DNA of 64,000 nucleotides, taken from positions 434,001-498,000 of the forward strand of contig CM030933.1 of the NCBI GenBank assembly GCA_018136815.1. Direction: 5' to 3'. The notes beneath the pieces are model-generated. The model saw nothing but the letters and a program-made list of their open reading frames with translations. It was not told the DNA's origin and made no database searches. The translations under genes and the position numbers were made by a program. The stretch comes from Isochrysis galbana (Eukaryota; Haptophyta; Isochrysidales; Isochrysidaceae). This document shows, in pieces, positions 9,226 to 17,882 of this stretch. Each line of letters begins with the position of its first letter. Positions within the stretch are counted from its first letter, which is position 1.

Positions 9226-11808
9226 AGCACGAAATCTAAGCTCGCGTCCTCGGCCGCAGAGGAGGAACCTCTCAGGGAACCTTCTCTGCCCGCTGCAGCT
9301 TCTGTTCCCGTTGGATGTCCGAGTGATCCCACGGCCTCTGAGGCTGCACCAGTGGCACCCATCACTCCGGCTGCTATCTCCACGACTGGCTCCGATCAGC
9401 TCGTGGCGGATGGCGAGTCTTGGTCCGCTGCCCTCGGCACCCACCGGGTGCAATCACAGCGGGCCATGGTGGAGCATGACCCTCTCCCGCATGAAGCCAA
9501 CTTCAGCGTCGCTGAGTTGGCCCATGAGGTGGAGGAGGGTCCCCTCCCTCTGATTCAATTTGACCCGCCTCCTCACCTTCGAGATGATGAGTCTGAGGTG
9601 GGTGAAGCTGAGGTGATCAGCTTCCGAAGCCCCGCCTACCGGGACTATGCCCCGCCGTCATCAAAAGGGGTCCTTGATCAAGAGATCACCCCGATCGAGA
9701 CGGCCGCGGCGCGTCAGGATGCGGAAATGGCAAGGCTTCAGGCGGAGACCAACACCCTAAAAGGGGCTGTGGAGCGCCTACACTCATCCCTTGCCGCGGC
9801 AGAGGCGAGGGAGGGGCTTCTCCGGGATCAAGTTGAAGCAGGGTTCAAAGCCCTGACTCAGCTACTCCAAGCCCGCCAAGAGCCCGCTTCAAGTCCGTCG
9901 ATGGATCGGACCGAGGCGGCTGCGGATTCTGCTAGGCCGGTTCAGAGGGAACCACCCATGGGCGAGCCTCCTGCTCTAGACCCAAAGGGCCACACCTCTC
10001 CGGCTTCTAGGGTTCCACGGTCGGCGTACCCGACCTCTAAATCGGAATCCCGCCGCCAGGACCAAAGCCCTTACCGGGGCCCGACCCCGATGGTGCCACT
10101 TCGCCACCCTCGTGACCCCTGCCTCGCGGTGGGGATGGATGAGCGAGAGGCAGTTGTAAGCGAGTGGAAAAATCTCCTCGCCCTGCCCTCACGCGATCTG
10201 GCCGCCCTTTACCGCGACTCCGACGAGCATGAGCTCATCCACACCATTTTGAAGAGCAACCTCTCCCTGGCGGGCAACGTTTGGCATTGCCGAATTTTCA
10301 TGGAGGAGGACCACTTGCTCAAATGGGTGCGTAGCCGCTTTTCAGCCGAGCAAACCCTTCACCATCAGGTCAGGATGGGCAAAGAGCTTTCGGAGCTCCG
10401 CTTCCCAAAGGCCCTCGCCTCCGATAACGTGCAAACGGCGGCAACAGCCTGGAACGAATTTCGACTCACGCTCATCAAGCCGTTGGAGCGGGCACTAGCG
10501 CTCGGCTGCGATCATCGCGAAATATTTACCTCCCTCCTCGCGGCAGCCGGCGCCAATTCCAGCGGCAATTCCCGCATCTTCGCCTTCCTCCTCGATCTAG
10601 TGGAGGACCGCGCCCTCGCTCTCAATCCTGTCCTCGCTGCTGACGTCCTTCTTCGCAAATGCGACGGGACCTTCGCAAACGGGGCCGATGGTTTCGCGAA
10701 AGACTCGGCGTCGATGGAGTGGGACCGCATGAGGGAGCGCGAGGCCGGCGCTGATCTATGTGAGCTCAGCAAGAATTTGGTTCGCGCCTACATCCGCAAG
10801 CTTGGCGATTCCGCGGTTGACTCCACCAACGTGTGGGATCATCCAAACATGGCCCATGAGATCAACCAGAGGTTCGAGGAAATCATTCGGAATGATAAGG
10901 TTGATCCTCAGCGCGGCGTCGACAATGCGATTAAATTTGCGGAGGTGCTTGCGGAGACTCGTTTCCGCGTAGAGAACCACGAGCTAGGTCGGTCGGCGCT
11001 CTCGTGTGTCAATCTCTGCCAACGGTACCTCAGCCCTTACGAACAGGCCCGGGTGAAGCGTCATCAATCCCGGACCTCGACGAAGCAAACTGTGGCTAGC
11101 GTACGCTCTAAGGCTTCAGGCGAGGCAAAGAGCGATGCTTCCTCGTCCCAGAAGACCGCTTCGACCACGGACATGGTTGCCGCCGTGCAGGCAGCCGTCC
11201 AAGCCACCGTGGCGGAAGCTCTTCGCGGACAGGGACATTCGCCTGCTTCGAAGCCTGATTACCGGGCTGCTGCACCGCCGGCAAGTTACCACTCCAACTC
11301 ACCGTTGCCAGCTATACTGACCGATTCACCCGGTCGAAAGGGAGGCTCCTCTCGGCCGCCCAGCCGTCGCTGCGATCCGCCGGCGAACGGCCAAGGGCTA
11401 CCGCCTGATTTGGGCGTATCCCGGTGGACGCCCGAGCTTTGGAATCGGGCCCGAGCCCGCTTCTGGGCCGTAGCAGGCTATGCCAAGCACCCAAGGGTCT
11501 CGGCGGCGTTAGCGAAGTGCCGACCGGCCGATAATTCAATGGAAACTCCACGGACGGACGATATCAATAGGGGAATCACCGAATGGACGAACGAAAACGG
11601 CTGTGCCTTCTGCGCTTTCCGACCTCACGCTCCTCCTGGCACTCCAGCCAGCGAAGCCTGGAAATATGGCACGGGAGACGGTGCTCACAACCCCGTCATC
11701 TGTCAGCCATATATTCGCTTTCTGTGTGAGGCTGGCTGCGGAGAGTGCGGATCGGACGAGCACATTCATAAGCTTCTTCGCTCGATGGTCCGGGTTAAGC
11801 CTCAGTAG
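9091..11808 (+). CDS. gag: gag-like polyprotein of the chromovirus
   Basis: The open frame runs 8926-11808 (960 codons). The start is uncertain: ATG at 9091 lies inside the LTR, in the context CGAATGGGG. The next ATG, at 9466, is the first outside the LTR. Numbered from 8926, the product has a Ser/Pro/acidic N-terminus, a coiled coil at about 260-315 (MARLQAETNTLKGAVERLHS), a helical capsid-like region at about 405-720, an Ala/Ser-rich linker, and a C-terminal Cys/His-rich module with C-x2-C, C..C..C-x2-C and H residues. This is not the usual CX2CX4HX4C knuckle. A related coiled-coil gag start occurs at 42620-43380. The frame ends at a UAG followed by GGG. Confidence 0.8.
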   Translation: MGLPDPVQNFIHPTPGGEEGQSAALAAGAARDGVAQSPPVALDSTSTKSKLASSAAEEEPLREPSLPAAASVPVGCPSDPTASEAAPVAPITPAAISTTGSDQLVADGESWSAALGTHRVQSQRAMVEHDPLPHEANFSVAELAHEVEEGPLPLIQFDPPPHLRDDESEVGEAEVISFRSPAYRDYAPPSSKGVLDQEITPIETAAARQDAEMARLQAETNTLKGAVERLHSSLAAAEAREGLLRDQVEAGFKALTQLLQARQEPASSPSMDRTEAAADSARPVQREPPMGEPPALDPKGHTSPASRVPRSAYPTSKSESRRQDQSPYRGPTPMVPLRHPRDPCLAVGMDEREAVVSEWKNLLALPSRDLAALYRDSDEHELIHTILKSNLSLAGNVWHCRIFMEEDHLLKWVRSRFSAEQTLHHQVRMGKELSELRFPKALASDNVQTAATAWNEFRLTLIKPLERALALGCDHREIFTSLLAAAGANSSGNSRIFAFLLDLVEDRALALNPVLAADVLLRKCDGTFANGADGFAKDSASMEWDRMREREAGADLCELSKNLVRAYIRKLGDSAVDSTNVWDHPNMAHEINQRFEEIIRNDKVDPQRGVDNAIKFAEVLAETRFRVENHELGRSALSCVNLCQRYLSPYEQARVKRHQSRTSTKQTVASVRSKASGEAKSDASSSQKTASTTDMVAAVQAAVQATVAEALRGQGHSPASKPDYRAAAPPASYHSNSPLPAILTDSPGRKGGSSRPPSRRCDPPANGQGLPPDLGVSRWTPELWNRARARFWAVAGYAKHPRVSAALAKCRPADNSMETPRTDDINRGITEWTNENGCAFCAFRPHAPPGTPASEAWKYGTGDGAHNPVICQPYIRFLCEAGCGECGSDEHIHKLLRSMVRVKPQ

Positions 11809-13104
11809 GGGTCCGGCGGGGTCCCCGTCCTTCAAACCCTGGCGGAGAACATCGCGGGCGGTGGGCCTGAACGCCACCACCACCATCCCGATCCGATCCC
11901 TACGCCGCTTGGGGAGAAGAGCTGTCGACGCGGCGATTCTCCCCCTGTCTCTAGCTCTATTCAGTCCTCGACGGTGGGAGCCGCCTCGCCGGCTGAAGCC
12001 CCCGCCGAACGGCTATCTCGGAAGCCGGAGTCGACACTTGACCCGGGCTCCTGGAAACAGGTTTGCCCCGGAGATAGTCGCGACCCGACTCTCCGAAATT
12101 CGTGTACGTCTACAAGTTCTTCTATTACTCCGCACGCTATTAGGATGTTAGGGGTCGATTCTCGCTCGCTGCCCCTCTTGGAATCTATTTCTACGGATAC
12201 TATGCTGTCATCGGTTCCTTCTAACTCTCCTAGGTCTTTCGACGCATCTTCATCCCTGGATTCACCCCCCGACGGCCCTGCCCAAGGGGGTGGGCTAGGT
12301 AGATTCGACGCGTCTTCGGTCTCTTCGTTTCGTAAACGAACAGTTGTGAAGCCCTCGAGGGCTGTCGACTCGGTATCATCTTCTGCTCTAGGTTCTATGG
12401 ATAGGTCCGACGTGGCCGCTGCCGCGTCCGAAAACGTTGTTGCTGCTTTACCTGTTTCTGCTCTTTCCCGGCGGGACCCCACTGGAGACCTCTCTCCCAA
12501 GGGCCATAGCCGGAGCCGCTCTGCGGACAAATTGTCGTTGTCTACCGTAGGTTCTCGTGCAGTGGAGGCGGAGACTAGTTCCTTCTCCTCACCTCTCTCC
12601 CCGGTTCGTTATATTTCTCCGTCATCGTGTTCATTCTCTCGTCTCGAAGTTGCACCTGTTCTCGTTTCCGACCTGGTTCCCGACCCGGAAGGGTCGGCTT
12701 CCGGAGTCAATGAAGTTGAAGGTTCCAAGGGAGCTGCGGCTTTCCGCGCTCACGCCGTGGCCACCCCAGACTCGGGAGACGCAGTGGCCGTCGATTACGA
12801 TCTCTCGTCGCGCCCCACACGGACGCCGGCGTCTCCTCTTTCTCTCGGCTCTCCGGAGGATCCCCGTTCCAGGGATCGCCCGCCGGGGCCAACCCCCTTC
12901 AGGTCTAGCCCACCGAAACTTCAGGGCAACGACCCCCTCCCCCTGAATTCTACTGCCGAGGCCATCCACCGGATCGCCGTGGTTGGTTGTTCCTCGGCCG
13001 CCAAGTATTATTCGCAAGTCAAATTCGGCTTGGGCTTCCCGAGTAGTCCTGGTCAGCAAGAAAGATGGCTCCGTTCGATTCTGCGTGGACTACCGCGACA
13101 CTAA
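11809..13104 (+). CDS. Ser-rich linker frame between gag and pol, reachable only by UAG readthrough
   Basis: After the gag UAG (11806-11808) the same frame stays open for 431 codons before a TAA at 13102-13104. The predicted product is rich in Ser, Pro and Arg and has no recognisable D-T/S-G protease site, though a protease would be expected here. It overlaps the pol frame from 12947. Either it is translated by readthrough of CAG-UAG-GGG and then a +1 shift into pol, or it is a spacer that happens to be open because of its GC-rich codons. The length and lack of stops favour some coding constraint, but this is inference. Confidence 0.45.
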   Translation, partial: GSGGVPVLQTLAENIAGGGPERHHHHPDPIPTPLGEKSCRRGDSPPVSSSIQSSTVGAASPAEAPAERLSRKPESTLDPGSWKQVCPGDSRDPTLRNSCTSTSSSITPHAIRMLGVDSRSLPLLESISTDTMLSSVPSNSPRSFDASSSLDSPPDGPAQGGGLGRFDASSVSSFRKRTVVKPSRAVDSVSSSALGSMDRSDVAAAASENVVAALPVSALSRRDPTGDLSPKGHSRSRSADKLSLSTVGSRAVEAETSSFSSPLSPVRYISPSSCSFSRLEVAPVLVSDLVPDPEGSASGVNEVEGSKGAAAFRAHAVATPDSGDAVAVDYDLSSRPTRTPASPLSLGSPEDPRSRDRPPGPTPFRSSPPKLQGNDPLPLNSTAEAIHRIAVVGCSSAAKYYSQVKFGLGFPSSPGQQERWLRSILRGLPRH

Positions 13105-16100
13105 CGCCAAGCTACGCGTCGAGGACAGCCCTCTACCCCTCATTGTAGAGGCTATCGATAGGCTAGCGTCCGGCCAAGGGCCGCTCAGTTCTCTCTTTTT
13201 ATGTACTCTCGATTTAGCCTCTGGTTTTTGGGGCATCCCGATCAAAGAATCGCACAAACATATCACCGCTTTCACTACCCACCGCGGCAAATACGAGTTC
13301 AACTTTCTACCGTTCGGCATCCAATCAGGTCCCTCCTACATGTGCCGCTTGATGGACATCGTTCTCGGTGCGCTAGCGTGGGAGATCTGCATGCCTTACC
13401 TCGATGATGTGGGCATCTGGTCAACGGGCGTGGGTCCTTCCGAAGAGGCCAGGGCACAGGCTTCGTTCGAGCAAATGCTTCACCGGCTAGACCTCGTTCT
13501 CGAACGGCTAGAGTGGGCCGGTCTGACCTGCAAGATGTCCAAGTGTGTCTTCTTTGCCACCTCTACGGAGTACCTCGGTCACGTTGTCTCGAGGGAAGGT
13601 CTCAAGATGGACCCGAAGAAGGTCGCAGCTGTCGCCGACATCGACCCGTCATCCATCAACTCCTTGGAAGCGGTTCGATCTTTCCTCGGCCTTTGCTCCT
13701 ACTATCGTCGATTCATTCGCCAATTCGCCGCTAAGGCTGCTCCTCTCACTGCCCTCACGCGGAAGGGCTGCGACGTGGCAAAGGAGTCCCAGTCCGAGGA
13801 GTGTCGCCGAGCTATCCAAGAGCTCAAGACAGCGATCACTTCGGAGCCCGTCTTGACTCCACCCAGGGATGATCGGCCCTTCATCGTCAAGACCGATGGG
13901 GCTAGCAAGTTGGGTATCGCCGGCATCCTCTCGCAGCTAGGAGACGATAACCGTGAACGAGTCGTTGGGTACTACGCTCGCAGTCTCACCTCGGCCGAAC
14001 GCCATTGGACGGTGACCGAGATTGAACTCTTGGCCGCCCTGGAATCCATCCGAAATTGGCGACCCTACCTTTGGGGGCGTCGGTTCAAGTTAGTCGTCGA
14101 CCACTCCGCGCTGCGATGGCTGCATACCATGAAGGATCAAGTAGCCGGTGGGCCAGCCTCTCGGCTGACTCGGTGGGCTCTCAAGTTGGCTGAGTACCGG
14201 TTCGACGTCGAACATAAACCAGGAGCTGTTCATCAAGATGCTGACGGGCTGTCCCGGCTAGCATCCCTGGAGCCGGAACACGAAGACGAACCACTCGCCG
14301 GCCTAGCGTCACTGGCGGCGCGTGAGCCTGGCTCAGAGTCTCTAGCCGAGCAGGAACGGTCCCATCCGGTGGCTGCCATCACGCGCTCCGTAGCTACGGC
14401 GCGAGGGCTTCAAGCTTTGGATCGATCTCGTCGTCGAGCCTCCGATTCCGGGCCCGCCATCCAGTCCAGTTATTTGGCTCCGGGTACGCCGACTTCCGAA
14501 GAGATGAGAGCGGCCCTGGCGGAAGATCCGTTCGTAGAGCCACTCCTAGGCTCAGGAGAGACGGCCAACCACGAGCCATCAGGCCAAGGGTCGCCTCCGC
14601 CGGCCGCCGCCTCAGGCCCCATTGCCGACGATGATTCGTGTTCCAGTTCTGTCGCTCCCGCTCCCGCTCAGCAATCCAAGATGTTTCGCCGTTTCGTCGT
14701 TCACGATGGGCTCGTCTACTATCGCACCGTTCCTGACTCCACCGACCCGGACTCGCTAGTGCTCTATGTTCCGCCCTCCTTGCGGTCTCGCTACCTTTTC
14801 GCCTACCACGATCGCTCCGGTCACCTCGGAGTTTCTCGTATGTCTGGTCTTCTTCGTACTCGGGTATACTGGCCTGGCATGTCTTCCGACGTTGCGTCCT
14901 ACGTCCGAGAATGCCACGAGTGCACCCTCGCCAAGCCGCTACCGAGGGCTCTAGCGTCGCCCTCCGGTCTCTCCGTGGGTACCTACCCCTTTGATGTGGT
15001 CTACTGCGACGTGCTCTCGCTGGCTCCCACTCACAACTTCGTGCCTGGAGTCTCGGGTTACGACAAGCTGGTCGTCTTCATCGACTCGCTCACTCGATGG
15101 ATTGAGGCTGAGCCGTCGAATGGGGATCCCTCGTCGGAGATGGCCTTGGACATGTTCATCCGCTTGATTGTGACGCGTTATGGAGTCCCTAGGCAGCTTC
15201 GAACCGACGCCGGTTCGAATCTTTGTTCGGTTCTTGTTTCGCGTATTCTGGAGCTCACCGGGACTGATTTGTCGAGTACAGAGCCGTACCGACATGAAGG
15301 TGTAGGCTTCGTCGAACGCGCTCAGCAAACGCTCATTCGTTTGATGCGCGCCTCGAACGAGGGTGGCAGCCATTGGGTCGACCATTTGCCGTTCCTACTC
15401 CTCTCGTTGAGGGCTTCTTCCGGTCGTGTTACCTCCCGGTCTCCAGCGTCTTTGATCTTTGGGCGTGAGCTGCGTCTGCCCGCTCAACTCTCTGATCCGA
15501 AGTCCGTTTCGCCAACTGCTCTCGAGGCGGCGTCCGCCGACGTTCGCTCGTACGCATCCAGGCTCAATGCGAGCCTCCGCCTCTCTTGGTCCAGCGCTCT
15601 CGAGGCTACCCTAGCCGCTCAGGCTGAGTCGGTCCGTGACGCTACGATCAAGTCTCAAAGACCAGCTCGTTTCGAACCTGGGGATCGCGTCTGCCTGCGA
15701 TTACCAGGCCATGCCAACAAGTTGCAATTCATCTACTCGGGTCCCTACCGCGTCGTAGAGGCTCTGTCCGACACTAGGTACCGACTCCGTGATTTGGAGA
15801 ACCGGTTAGTCAAGGAGGAGGTGCATATCTCGAACCTCCGGCCGTATCATACTTTCGTTGATGAAGAGCCGCTGGCTGACGACGAGTACATCGTTGAAAA
15901 GTTGCTCGATCGTCGTAGCCATGGCGATTCTATCGAGTACCTCGTGAAGTGGCGTGGCTATGCTCTTCGAGAAGCCACCTGGGAGCCTCGTTCCGAGTTG
16001 CTCCGTCGTTGTTCTGATTTGCTTGATGATTATGATCGCTCCGTCGAAGAGACTTGTCCAGAAGATGTTGAGTCCCCGGAAGCAACTTCTTCGTCGGCCA

Positions 16101-16171
16101 GGGATACTCCTCTTCCTCCCGTTCTCGATGCGCCGTCTTCGCGCACTCGCTCCAGGCTCCACTCCCGTTGA
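12983..16171 (+). CDS. pol: chromovirus pol: reverse transcriptase, RNase H, integrase, chromodomain
   Basis: A 1,062-codon frame whose first in-frame ATG is internal; entry is probably by frameshift from the upstream frame (pol opens after TGA at 12944-12946). RT: SNSAWASRVVLV and SKKDGSVRFCVDYR near the start, LDLASGFWG, and the catalytic YLDD at about 139-142. RNase H follows, with TDGAS, a TEIELLA glutamate and a VDHSALRW aspartate. Integrase: an H-x4-H..C-x2-C zinc site (YHDRSGHLG..CHEC), then D in VYCDVLSL, D in LRTDAGSN, E in VERAQQTL. The C-terminus has a chromodomain (EYIVEKLLDRR..YLVKWRGY..ATWEP), which defines chromoviruses and probably steers integration to marked chromatin. The RT N-terminal approach is shorter than usual and no protease precedes it. 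Confidence 0.9.
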   Translation: MVVPRPPSIIRKSNSAWASRVVLVSKKDGSVRFCVDYRDTNAKLRVEDSPLPLIVEAIDRLASGQGPLSSLFLCTLDLASGFWGIPIKESHKHITAFTTHRGKYEFNFLPFGIQSGPSYMCRLMDIVLGALAWEICMPYLDDVGIWSTGVGPSEEARAQASFEQMLHRLDLVLERLEWAGLTCKMSKCVFFATSTEYLGHVVSREGLKMDPKKVAAVADIDPSSINSLEAVRSFLGLCSYYRRFIRQFAAKAAPLTALTRKGCDVAKESQSEECRRAIQELKTAITSEPVLTPPRDDRPFIVKTDGASKLGIAGILSQLGDDNRERVVGYYARSLTSAERHWTVTEIELLAALESIRNWRPYLWGRRFKLVVDHSALRWLHTMKDQVAGGPASRLTRWALKLAEYRFDVEHKPGAVHQDADGLSRLASLEPEHEDEPLAGLASLAAREPGSESLAEQERSHPVAAITRSVATARGLQALDRSRRRASDSGPAIQSSYLAPGTPTSEEMRAALAEDPFVEPLLGSGETANHEPSGQGSPPPAAASGPIADDDSCSSSVAPAPAQQSKMFRRFVVHDGLVYYRTVPDSTDPDSLVLYVPPSLRSRYLFAYHDRSGHLGVSRMSGLLRTRVYWPGMSSDVASYVRECHECTLAKPLPRALASPSGLSVGTYPFDVVYCDVLSLAPTHNFVPGVSGYDKLVVFIDSLTRWIEAEPSNGDPSSEMALDMFIRLIVTRYGVPRQLRTDAGSNLCSVLVSRILELTGTDLSSTEPYRHEGVGFVERAQQTLIRLMRASNEGGSHWVDHLPFLLLSLRASSGRVTSRSPASLIFGRELRLPAQLSDPKSVSPTALEAASADVRSYASRLNASLRLSWSSALEATLAAQAESVRDATIKSQRPARFEPGDRVCLRLPGHANKLQFIYSGPYRVVEALSDTRYRLRDLENRLVKEEVHISNLRPYHTFVDEEPLADDEYIVEKLLDRRSHGDSIEYLVKWRGYALREATWEPRSELLRRCSDLLDDYDRSVEETCPEDVESPEATSSSARDTPLPPVLDAPSSRTRSRLHSR

Positions 16172-16558
16172 TCCCATGTCTTGGGTAAGGGACCCGTCCC
16201 TCTAGGCTAGCCCCACGCCTCGGCTAGGGCTCCGAGTTCAAATTTCTGTCCGAGCGAATCATGGAGGTGCTGAACGCGTGCTGCCTGCGCTCTACACCCG
16301 GCGCAACACCCGAGCAAAGCTCCTGTAAAAGGGAGAAGTGGGTGGGGCAGTGCGTACGAAAGAGGCCGCCGCGCTAAGCCGCCGATTTCGTGCTCGCTTT
16401 GGATCCAAAGGGTGTTCTTGTCTCCACGTTTCGCTCGCTATGTTCCGTTGCTTCTTGTTCCGATTCTGACCTCTGGTCAGCTCAGGTTCTAGGTTCCAGG
16501 TCTCTGTTTCCAGGTTCACCGCTCGACATCGGGAGACGTCTCGATCTTAGTCGGGGGG
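16172..16558 (+). other. chromovirus 3' untranslated region and polypurine tract
   Basis: There is no open frame of note between the pol stop and the 3' LTR. The segment ends in TTAGTC followed by six G, immediately before TGTCGC. An LTR at 63596 (minus strand) is also preceded by exactly six G, so the short G-run is a conserved feature of the family. Confidence 0.65.
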
Positions 16559-17882
16559 TGTCGCATTCATCCTAGATGATGCGATTTCCAGGCTCTTATT
16601 TCCAGGTCCTTCGCCGTGCGGCCACACGGTGAAGCTCAGGTACTTCTAGGTTGGTAGGGTTCGTCCCTAGCGATCTAGAATTCGAGTTCTCGTTTCGTTC
16701 CTTCTAGCCTGTCTGTCAGGTCTAGATTCCAGGTTTCCTCCTTTCGGGTAATCTTGACCCAAAGGAGCCAGGTCGCCTGTCACTCGCTGCGCGCTTGTCT
16801 CAGGCTCTCAGGTTACCTTGTGAAGGCTTGTTTAGCTTCTTGCAAGGCTTGTTGTTTCTTGTTGGGTTCCGGTTCTTTCTTGGGACCTGCTCACTTTTGT
16901 TGTCGTCCAGGCCTGTTCTTCATAGGTTCTGCTTGGCCTGGTTAGGGTTTCGTTGCCTTCCCGCGTTTGGCGTTCGCGTTGGCGTTCGGAAACTTCCTCT
17001 CACATTCCCTAGGTCCGCTACCCTTGGCTTGTAGGTCCTTGCTTCTTTCTTCTCGGTCAAGGTTTTGGCGAGCGAGTCGGTTGCTCTAGCCGCTCGAGAT
17101 TTGAGGTTTAATTTGCCATCTCCCCTTGGAGACCGGTGTAGGTTCGCTTCCTAGGTGAGGGAATCTTTCCCCTTGATGCAAGCTACATGCAAGCCTTGGC
17201 CCCTTTGGTGTTTCTTCCCCTTGGTTGCTACTCAGGGTTGTTCGTTAGAAGCGTCTAGAAGGTTCACGCTCAACGGCAAGATTTATTCGGTCGTGAAGAC
17301 ATCTCGTTGCGATCTGTATCCAAAGTGATCGCCGTGGTCGCGCGACATGACGCTCCCCTTCGGACTCTCCGCTACGTGGGGAAATTACAACGGAGACACG
17401 CTCCGGCCGTCGCTGCGGAGTCTCTCTCTCTCTCTCGCTCTCTCTCTCCGTCTCTCGCGACGTGTTTGAGTTATCGGTGATTTGGGGTCGCGGTTGCTTG
17501 ATAATTTGCTTGGTTTGGGTGAATGATTCCGGTGTGTTCGTGAGTCGGTGTAACCTGTTGTTCTCAGCTTCGTTGTCCGTCGTTGTTCGCTGCGTCGCTG
17601 CACTCAAGCAGCTTAGGCTCCCTCCCTGAGGGAAGAGTTCTTTGTAGGTCTAACAATCTCTTACAACCCATCACACTAGGGCCGCTAGGAGCGCCTCGCC
17701 GCCCCACAGTCCTTCGTTCGCCGTTCGTTCCCTGTCCATACACCCGAATGGGGTTGCCCGACCCAGTCCAGAATTTCATTCACCCGACTCCCGGTGGGGA
17801 GGAGGGACAAAGCGCCGCGCTAGCCGCCGGTGCCGCTCGCGACGGAGTGGCTCAGAGCCCTCCGGTAGCGCTCGACTCGACA
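16559..17882 (+). repeat. 3' LTR of the chromovirus
   Basis: Copy of 7902-9225, ending CGACA and followed directly by the second GACGC (17883-17887). It carries the same partial gag frame (17583 onward), which stops soon after the LTR end. Confidence 0.88.

Larger units (their letters stand above)
7902..17882 (+). mobile_element. complete Ty3/gypsy chromovirus LTR retrotransposon
   Basis: The element runs from TGTCGC at 7902 to CGACA at 17882: 9,981 bp with two 1,324-bp LTRs, a gag-like ORF, a long linker frame and a pol with RT, RNase H, integrase and a C-terminal chromodomain. It is flanked by GACGC on both sides. LTRs differ at one site that I can see (8727 g, 17384 a), so insertion is recent. 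A run of six G precedes the 3' LTR (16553-16558) as the polypurine tract. No canonical TGG primer-binding site follows the 5' LTR. It interrupts an older LINE. Confidence 0.9.
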
